From Rhodospirillales bacterium (GTDB taxonomy: Bacteria > Pseudomonadota > Alphaproteobacteria > Acetobacterales > Acetobacteraceae): 18,261 nucleotides of DNA. Below, in pieces: positions 14,500 to 18,261 of the stretch. The number at the start of each line of letters is the position of its first letter. Position 1 is the stretch's first letter. The position numbers and the translations under genes were made by a program. Under the pieces are notes generated by a model. The model made no database searches. It worked only from the letters and a program-made list of their open reading frames with translations, and had not been told where the DNA came from. The stretch spans positions 1 through 18,261 of the forward strand of contig JAGWIL010000014.1 of NCBI GenBank assembly GCA_028866335.1. The letters run 5' to 3'.

Positions 14500-15642
14500 T
14501 TAATTCACGCCTTCTTCGGAGTCTTCATAAACGGGCAAATGGATGCGGAATTCCGTGCGGCCGGGGCGGGTATCCACATCGATCAGGCCGCCATGGTCGG
14601 CGATGATTTTCGCCACCAGCGCCAGCCCCAAACCGGAACCCGCAGCCTTGGTGGAAACAAACGGCTCGAACAAATGCCGCCTTATATCCTCCGGAATGCC
14701 TGGCCCGTTATCCCGCACGGAAACAAAAAGCGGCAGATTGGGGCGTGAGCGCCCGGTGGCGGCCGAAAGCCGCACGCCATGCTGAAAGCCGGTGGTGAGG
14801 TGAATTTCACCATCTTGTCTGTCCCCGCCGGAAATGGCCTCGGCGGCATTCTTCACTAAATTCAAAAGCACCTGGATAAGCTGGTCGCGGTCGCCCAGCA
14901 CATGCGGCAGAGATGGGTCGTAGGTTTCGATAAACTTCACCCGCGACGCGAAACCCGAGCTTGCCAGCTTGCGCACATGTTCCAGCACGCGGTGGATATT
15001 CACTGATTGGCGCTCAAGATTCTTCTCGCCGAAGGTTTCCATGCGCTCCACCATGGCGCGGATGCGGTCAGCTTCGTCGCGGATGAGCACGGCAAGTTCT
15101 TTGTCCTGCGGGGCGGCGTTGTGTTCCAGAAGCTGTGCGGCACCGCGAATGCCCGAGAGCGGGTTTTTCACCTCATGCGCCAGAATCGCCGCCATGCCGG
15201 TGATGGAGCGTGCGGCGTTACGGGCGGACATCTGCTGGTCCAGCGCCTTGGCGGCGGATTCGTCCTGGAAGGTGAGCAACACATAGCCGGGCTGGTCCAT
15301 CGGGCTGGCCAGCACGGTGCAGCCGCGCCGCGCCATGCGTGGGCCTTCCAGCACCAAATCGTGCTCGGCAATGCTGACCCCGGCGCTGCGGGCGCGTTCC
15401 ATCATCAGAAACACAGGGTGGTCCACCGGCAGCAATTCACCCAGGTTGGAGTGCTGGAGAATGTTTTTGGAGGCGCCAAAAAATTCTTCCGCCGCGTAAT
15501 TTACATCGGAGATGACATCCTGCTCATCCACCACCACCACGGCGATGGGCAGGTTTTCCAGAATATGCGCGGGGTCCAGCTTCACCCGCTTTTCGTGCGG
15601 CGCGCGGCGGACGATTTTGAAGGCTTTTTTAAATCCGCTCAT
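14500..15642 (-). CDS. ntrB: Nitrogen regulation sensor histidine kinase NtrB
   Basis: A 380-residue soluble kinase/phosphatase that controls NtrC in response to PII (GlnB). It has an N-terminal PAS domain (about 24-130, LPIAVVVVDEQDVISDVNYA), phosphoacceptor His156 in AAILAHEVKNPLSGIRG, N-box NLVKNAAEAI (261-270), G1 box DNGPGI (311-316) and G2 box GSGLGLAL (335-342); no membrane segment. The start is set at MSGFKKAFKI because GGAG lies 8 bases upstream; an in-frame ATG at 15708 would overlap the end of dusB and adds 22 charged residues unlike NtrB. It sits 43 bases after dusB, the common nifR3-ntrB-ntrC order of Alphaproteobacteria. Confidence 0.95.
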   Translation of the reverse strand: MSGFKKAFKIVRRAPHEKRVKLDPAHILENLPIAVVVVDEQDVISDVNYAAEEFFGASKNILQHSNLGELLPVDHPVFLMMERARSAGVSIAEHDLVLEGPRMARRGCTVLASPMDQPGYVLLTFQDESAAKALDQQMSARNAARSITGMAAILAHEVKNPLSGIRGAAQLLEHNAAPQDKELAVLIRDEADRIRAMVERMETFGEKNLERQSVNIHRVLEHVRKLASSGFASRVKFIETYDPSLPHVLGDRDQLIQVLLNLVKNAAEAISGGDRQDGEIHLTTGFQHGVRLSAATGRSRPNLPLFVSVRDNGPGIPEDIRRHLFEPFVSTKAAGSGLGLALVAKIIADHGGLIDVDTRPGRTEFRIHLPVYEDSEEGVN

Positions 15643-15685
15643 GTCCGTTTGCTCCGCTTGGTCCAGCCTTGTGCTTTCACGCGCG

Positions 15686-16741
15686 TCATGCCGCCAGCGC
15701 CACTTCATCCTGCCGGATAAAACCCTGCTCGATCAGCGGGTCGTAGAATTGATGGATCAGCGCCTCCACAGCCTCGCCTGAGTCCAGCCGGTTCATCTGG
15801 GCGCGGAACCCAGCGGAGCTGTGCAGCCCTTGGCTGTACCAGGCCACATGTTTGCGCCCCAGCCGCGTGCCCGCCTGCTCGCCGAAATGCGCGCGGATGG
15901 CGCGGTAATGGCACAGCAGAATCTCTTTTTGCTCCGCCAGGGAGGGCGGGGCGGTAAGGCTGCCGGTGGTGAGATAGTCTATCACCTGCTGCAAGAACCA
16001 AGGGCGGCCATAGGCGCCGCGGCCAATCATCACGCCATCGGCGTTTGAGCGGCGCAGAGCTTCCGCGGCTTTGTGTTCGCTGGTAATGTCGCCATTGGCG
16101 ATCACCGGCAAAGCGGTGGCGGCTTTCACCTCTGCGATGAAATCCCAGTTCGCGACACCTTCGTAGAATTGCTGGCGGGTGCGCCCATGTACGGTGAGCA
16201 TGGCGATGCCCGCCTGCTCGGCAATGCGGGCCAGATTAGGGGCGTTAAGGCTGTTATGGTCCCAGCCCATGCGCATTTTTAAGGTCACCGGCACGTCCAC
16301 CGCGCGCACGGTGGCTTCCAGAATCCGCCCGGCCAGTGCCTCGTCGCGCATCAGCGAGGAGCCCGCCAATTGCCCAATGGCTACTTTTTTAACCGGGCAG
16401 CCGAAATTAATATCAATGAGGTCAGCCCCCAGCCCCACGGCGATTTTCGCGGCCTCGGCCATTGCCTCCGGGTCGCAGCCGGCAAGCTGCACGGAATTTG
16501 GGCCACCGGCGGAAACCACCTCGGCCATGCGCAGCGTGTTGCGGTTCTCCCGCACCATCGCCCAGGAGGCGATCATTTCCGAAACCACCAGCCCCGCGCC
16601 TTGTGCTTTCACCAAAGCGCGGAAGGGCAGGTCGGTCACGCCCGAAAGCGGGGCGAGGATAACCGGGTGCTCCAGCCGGACTTGCCGGGGGCCCTGGCCG
16701 ATCGTCAGTGGTTGGATCATGGGGAAAGTGCTGTTGCTCAT
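15686..16741 (-). CDS. dusB: tRNA-dihydrouridine synthase DusB (NifR3)
   Basis: A 351-residue FMN enzyme that reduces uridine to dihydrouridine in the D-loop of tRNAs using NADPH. The FMN-binding TIM barrel starts with VILAPLSGVTDLPFR (27-41); the catalytic acid is Cys115 in DINFGCPVKKV; further landmarks are LKMRMGWD (154-161), HGRTRQQFY (185-193), VIANGDI (213-219) and the phosphate-binding GRGAYGRPWF. Length matches the family. The gene was once called nifR3 because it is cotranscribed with ntrBC; that arrangement is kept here as the first gene of the operon. A second in-frame ATG (codon 8) is possible; neither has a clear ribosome binding site. A 103-base spacer separates it from the divergent ispF. 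Confidence 0.95.
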   Translation of the reverse strand: MSNSTFPMIQPLTIGQGPRQVRLEHPVILAPLSGVTDLPFRALVKAQGAGLVVSEMIASWAMVRENRNTLRMAEVVSAGGPNSVQLAGCDPEAMAEAAKIAVGLGADLIDINFGCPVKKVAIGQLAGSSLMRDEALAGRILEATVRAVDVPVTLKMRMGWDHNSLNAPNLARIAEQAGIAMLTVHGRTRQQFYEGVANWDFIAEVKAATALPVIANGDITSEHKAAEALRRSNADGVMIGRGAYGRPWFLQQVIDYLTTGSLTAPPSLAEQKEILLCHYRAIRAHFGEQAGTRLGRKHVAWYSQGLHSSAGFRAQMNRLDSGEAVEALIHQFYDPLIEQGFIRQDEVALAA

Positions 16742-16844
16742 GATTTGGGCAAATTAGTGGCCAATGCCCCGGCGCGCAATGAGGGTTATTGACGATTATG
16801 CCGCCATACGTGCATTCCGGCGCGGTAATTTGAGGAGAAGACGC

Positions 16845-17339
16845 ATGATCCCGCGCATCGGCACCGGTTTTGACGTTCACGCCATGGCGGAAAACCGCGA
16901 CATGATCATCTGCGGGGTAAAAATCCCGCATGAAAAGGGCCTGGCGGGGCATTCGGATGCCGATGTCGGCATTCACGCGCTATGCGACGCAATTTATGGC
17001 GCGTTGGCCGAAGGCGATATTGGCCGGCATTTTCCGCCCAGCGAGGATACCTGGAAAGACGCTGACAGCGCCCGGTTTCTGCGCCACGCGGCGGAGCGGA
17101 TCGCGGCACGGGGCGGGCGGCTTGCCAATGCGGATGTGACGATCATCTGCGAGCGCCCGAAAATCGGCCCGCACGCTTTGGCCATGCGCGAGCGGCTGGC
17201 GGCGCTTATGGGCGTTTCCATCGACCTGGTTTCGGTGAAAGCCACCACAACCGAGCAACTGGGCTTTACCGGGCGCGGCGAAGGCATAGCGGCGCAGGCG
17301 GCGGTGATTGTGCTGGTGCCGGAAAGCCAGCCGGCCTGA
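16845..17339 (+). CDS. ispF: 2-C-methyl-D-erythritol 2,4-cyclodiphosphate synthase IspF
   Basis: A 164-residue, single-function IspF, the MEP-pathway enzyme that cyclises CDP-methylerythritol 2-phosphate with release of CMP on the way to isoprenoids. Metal ligands are Asp10 and His12 in GTGFDVHAM and His44 in [13 protein letters not shown]; the conserved GHSDAD (35-40) and the C-terminal [20 protein letters not shown] are present. GAGGAG at 16832-16837 fixes the start; the frame opens upstream at 16764 but without family sequence. In many Alphaproteobacteria IspF is the C-terminal half of an IspDF fusion; no IspD part exists here and only 103 bases separate it from dusB. A TTGACG at 16789-16794 might be a -35 box, with no good -10 partner. 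Confidence 0.95.
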   Translation: MIPRIGTGFDVHAMAENRDMIICGVKIPHEKGLAGHSDADVGIHALCDAIYGALAEGDIGRHFPPSEDTWKDADSARFLRHAAERIAARGGRLANADVTIICERPKIGPHALAMRERLAALMGVSIDLVSVKATTTEQLGFTGRGEGIAAQAAVIVLVPESQPA

Positions 17340-17469
17340 AGCATCGTGCAGTTTGGGCAAAAGCCCCTCGCGCAGGGTTTTGACCGGATGAAAAACACTT
17401 CATTCCGCCAGCTTTTCAGCATTGCTGCGCTGCGATAATCCTTGTTTCGCCGTTTAAACAGCTCAGATA

Positions 17470-17475
17470 TATAAT
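17470..17475 (+). promoter_or_regulatory. Consensus -10 box (TATAAT) of the predicted small RNA
   Basis: Perfect TATAAT within TATATAAT (17468-17475), placed about seven bases before the 5' hairpin of the predicted small RNA. The -35 region is weak (TTCGCC near 17446-17451 at a long spacing of about 18), so the exact promoter is uncertain. Confidence 0.5.
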
Positions 17476-17481
17476 CGTCCC

Positions 17482-17559
17482 ATAGGATGAGTTTTCTCTC
17501 CTATTTTCTTGGACGTTTCCTCCCTAAACTTGGCGGTGCATTGGCACCGCCTTTTTTTT
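17482..17559 (+). ncRNA. Predicted trans-acting small RNA with an anti-Shine-Dalgarno stretch
   Basis: About 78 bases with a classic small-RNA plan. The 5' hairpin is ATAGGA (17482-17487) with TCCTAT (17499-17504), continued by GAG/CTC (17489-17491 with 17496-17498), one bulged T and a TTTT loop. Next is a 27-base pyrimidine-leaning linker with TTTCCTCCCT at 17516-17525, containing CCTCC, complementary to Shine-Dalgarno sites. A strong terminator (17532-17559) closes it. TATAAT sits just upstream, and no convincing plus-strand protein fits: the frame beginning at 17487 runs through the terminator. Loop or linker anti-SD motifs are known in several alphaproteobacterial small RNA families; I cannot assign this one to any of them. 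Its transcript, start and targets are inference. Confidence 0.6.
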
Positions 17560-17703
17560 GTTCAACAGGGCGGGATTTAGCGCGCCATGCTGCACGAAGG
17601 CGAATTCGCAATTCTGCCCCAGACTTTCAAAGGCCCGCACCTCCTCGCGCAGCGGTGCGCCAAGGCTGGCAAAATAATCGTCCCAGGGGTTGGTTGTTCT
17701 CAT
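17524..17703 (-). pseudogene. Truncated N-terminal gene fragment, SLGxNCEF-type (DUF1796-like) protein
   Basis: A 59-codon minus-strand frame starting MRTTNPWDDYFASLGAPLRE and containing FESLGQNCEFAFVQHGALNP (residues 25-44). The SLGxNCEFGFVQ pattern is one I associate with N-termini of much longer alphaproteobacterial proteins (DUF1796/putative cysteine-peptidase or glycosyltransferase-associated). Here the similarity stops at about residue 47; the remaining codons (NKKKAVPMHRQV) are just the reverse complement of the small-RNA terminator. So this looks like a gene cut off by a deletion or rearrangement at about 17560. No Shine-Dalgarno site precedes it, and the start lies within the tmRNA trailer. 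Whether it is translated is doubtful; family naming is from memory. Confidence 0.5.
17532..17559 (+). terminator. Strong rho-independent terminator
   Basis: Perfect 8-pair GC-rich stem GGCGGTGC (17532-17539) with GCACCGCC (17544-17551), loop ATTG, then eight T residues (17552-17559). It is plus-strand oriented. It lies about 190 bases beyond ispF, too far to be needed by that gene alone, and fits as the end of the predicted small RNA. Confidence 0.9.
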
Positions 17704-17806
17704 GCAAGCATGTCAGCTTGCTGTGCTGCGCCAAGTCAAGATTACGGTAAACATGAGTGGGGGGCTTCTGTTGCCCGGTGCCCCCCGAACCGCGCTTAGC
17801 TACTGA

Positions 17807-17845
17807 TTAGGCAGCGACAGCGAATGCTACGTTGTTATCGTTCGC
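17807..17845 (-). other. tmRNA proteolysis-tag reading frame
   Basis: The resume codon GCG (complement of 17843-17845) opens a frame encoding ANDNNVAFAVAA and ending in TAA (17807-17809). With the alanine carried by the tmRNA itself the added tag would be AANDNNVAFAVAA. The AVAA end is the usual signal for ClpXP-type proteases and the ANDN start is the alphaproteobacterial pattern; VAF replaces the AEE/AEA-type centre I expect from well-known members. Confidence 0.93.
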
Positions 17846-17929
17846 ATTTAAAAATTAGCCCGATAACGGCGGTACAATGCCGGGCAAAAGATGGGTCTTT
17901 ACCACGCGTGTCGAGTCTGTTTCGCCCCC

Positions 17930-18002
17930 TCACAACCCCCAAGCCCTCCTGATGACGAAGCGGCATCGCCGCGTAGTCTGAATCAGGCGGGCCAGAATAT
18001 TA
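17930..18002 (-). other. tmRNA intervening segment removed in processing
   Basis: The 73 bases between the acceptor piece and the coding piece. In transcript sense they fold on themselves: GGCCC with GGGCT, then CCTGAT with ATCAGG, then an inner GCGGC-GAT-GCCGC hairpin. This compact stem brings the two processing points (18003/18002 and 17930/17929) close together. RNase P cutting the 5' end of the coding piece and a 3' nuclease trimming the acceptor are expected from other two-piece tmRNAs. Confidence 0.75.
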
Positions 18003-18085
18003 TGGAGGCGCCGGGTACCGCCCCCGGGTCCACAACGCTTATTCCACGCACCGTTTATCACCATAGTCAGCAAGCTGACGAGGTT

Positions 18086-18113
18086 CATATAGTGCCGAAT
18101 CGCAGAATGTGAA
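18086..18113 (-). promoter_or_regulatory. Probable tmRNA promoter
   Basis: In transcript sense, TTCACA (18113-18108) is followed after 16 bases by TATATG (18091-18086), a plausible -35/-10 pair. Transcription would begin near 18079, at the GTCAGCTTGCTG leader segment. The promoter lies in the 45-base space shared with the divergent thyX. Confidence 0.45.
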
Positions 18114-18124
18114 AGAGATGCGGC

Positions 18125-18261
18125 ATGAGCCTCTCACCTGAACAGCAATCCGAGATCGAGGCCGCGCGCGCTGCCTCTCACGCCACGCGCCGCCCCACAG
18201 TGGCCGCCCTTGAGGAACAGCTTTTCACCGCTGTTCCGGTGCTGGACCACGGCTTTGTGCG
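18125..18261 (+). CDS. thyX: FAD-dependent thymidylate synthase ThyX, N-terminal part only
   Basis: The first 45 codons of a gene running off the right edge. The visible protein starts MSLSPEQQSEIEAARAASHA and reaches VPVLDHGFV, which matches the segment PVLDHGFVRVVDYMGDD that opens the ThyX fold in Alphaproteobacteria. ThyX makes dTMP from dUMP using methylenetetrahydrofolate, FAD and NADPH; its ThyX motif (RHRxxSxNxxSxRY) would lie beyond the window, so the call is provisional. AAGAG lies about 9 bases before the ATG. The gene is divergent from tmRNA. Confidence 0.7.
   Translation, partial: MSLSPEQQSEIEAARAASHATRRPTVAALEEQLFTAVPVLDHGFV

Larger units (their letters stand above)
17757..18079 (-). 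ncRNA. ssrA: Two-piece (circularly permuted) tmRNA gene
   Basis: Transfer-messenger RNA, which with SmpB rescues stalled ribosomes and tags the nascent protein. Transcribed leftwards, the gene gives the acceptor piece first (to 18003; T-arm CCGGG-GGCGGTA-CCCGG, ending GCGCCTCCA), an intervening segment (18002-17930), then the coding piece from 17929 (GGGGGCGAAACAGACTCGAC). The acceptor ends pair seven for seven with one G-U: GGGGGCG (17929-17923) with CGCCTCC before the discriminator A at 18003. CCA is not encoded. The tag frame is 17845-17807. After it, GGGGGGC/GCCCCCC (17786-17780 with 17765-17759) forms a pseudoknot-type stem, taken as the 3' region. Outer ends are approximate. The permuted split form is typical of Alphaproteobacteria. 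Confidence 0.93.

Noticed and set aside
17352..17376. GGGC-AAAA-GCCC and CCCT/AGGG hairpins after ispF as a terminator
   Set aside because: The stems are only 4 pairs with at most a TTTT tail; too weak to call.
17487..17750. Plus-strand small protein starting MSFLSYFLGRFLP
   Set aside because: It begins inside the small-RNA hairpin, reads through a strong terminator and then through the reverse of the NCEF fragment; no ribosome binding site.
17891..18112. Plus-strand frame across the tmRNA region
   Set aside because: It is the reverse complement of the tmRNA, whose acceptor stem, T-arm and tag are clear.
1..18261. CRISPR arrays, tRNA or rRNA genes, complete insertion sequences
   Set aside because: No regularly spaced repeats, cloverleaf genes or transposase frames were seen on either strand.

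Overview
The window (18,261 bases, GC-rich) looks like a chromosomal segment of an alphaproteobacterium, most likely of the Acetobacteraceae (Rhodospirillales). Three things support this: the dusB-ntrB-ntrC-ntrY-ntrX gene order, a split and circularly permuted (two-piece) tmRNA gene with a tag starting ANDNN, and an FAD-type thymidylate synthase (ThyX) start. The family-level assignment is inference from protein style, not from a marker gene.

Layout, left to right. (a) 1-1493, minus strand: the cell-shape cluster mreC-mreD-mrdA (mrdA only 19 codons); no mreB precedes mreC. (b) 1654-2896: a YggS-type PLP homeostasis protein and a divergent ThiE-like protein whose possible start codons overlap. 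(c) 2897-5241: an AT-rich leader and a porin gene with a strong terminator, then a DUF3576 lipoprotein gene ending at a bidirectional terminator. (d) 5238-5981, minus strand: a two-gene unit resembling YqjD/YqjE (DUF883 protein and holin-like membrane protein). (e) 6041-9290, plus strand: a trypsin-like HtrA/Deg protease, an OmpR-type response regulator and a HAMP histidine kinase in one tight operon, behind a promoter that carries a perfect 6-4-6 palindrome. (f) 9291-9407: a long imperfect palindrome, MITE-like, exactly filling the space between two convergent stop codons. (g) 9404-16741, minus strand: dusB-ntrB-ntrC-ntrY-ntrX, the nitrogen-regulation operon. (h) 16845-17339: a stand-alone ispF. 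(i) 17340-18124: a non-coding block with a predicted small RNA (TATAAT box, 5' hairpin, CCTCC anti-Shine-Dalgarno stretch, strong terminator), a truncated reverse-strand gene fragment that runs into the small-RNA terminator, and the two-piece tmRNA gene on the minus strand. (j) 18125-end: the start of thyX.

How the genes fit together: NtrBC and NtrYX are two nitrogen/redox-type two-component systems transcribed with DusB. The protease and its two-component system, divergent from YqjD/YqjE-like membrane proteins and near a porin and a lipoprotein, suggest an envelope-stress neighbourhood (inference). The most novel-looking items are the predicted small RNA at about 17482-17559, the palindromic element at 9291-9407, and the tmRNA gene with matching 12-base leader and trailer segments. 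I found no CRISPR array, no tRNA or rRNA gene, no complete insertion sequence and no phage or defence gene cluster.
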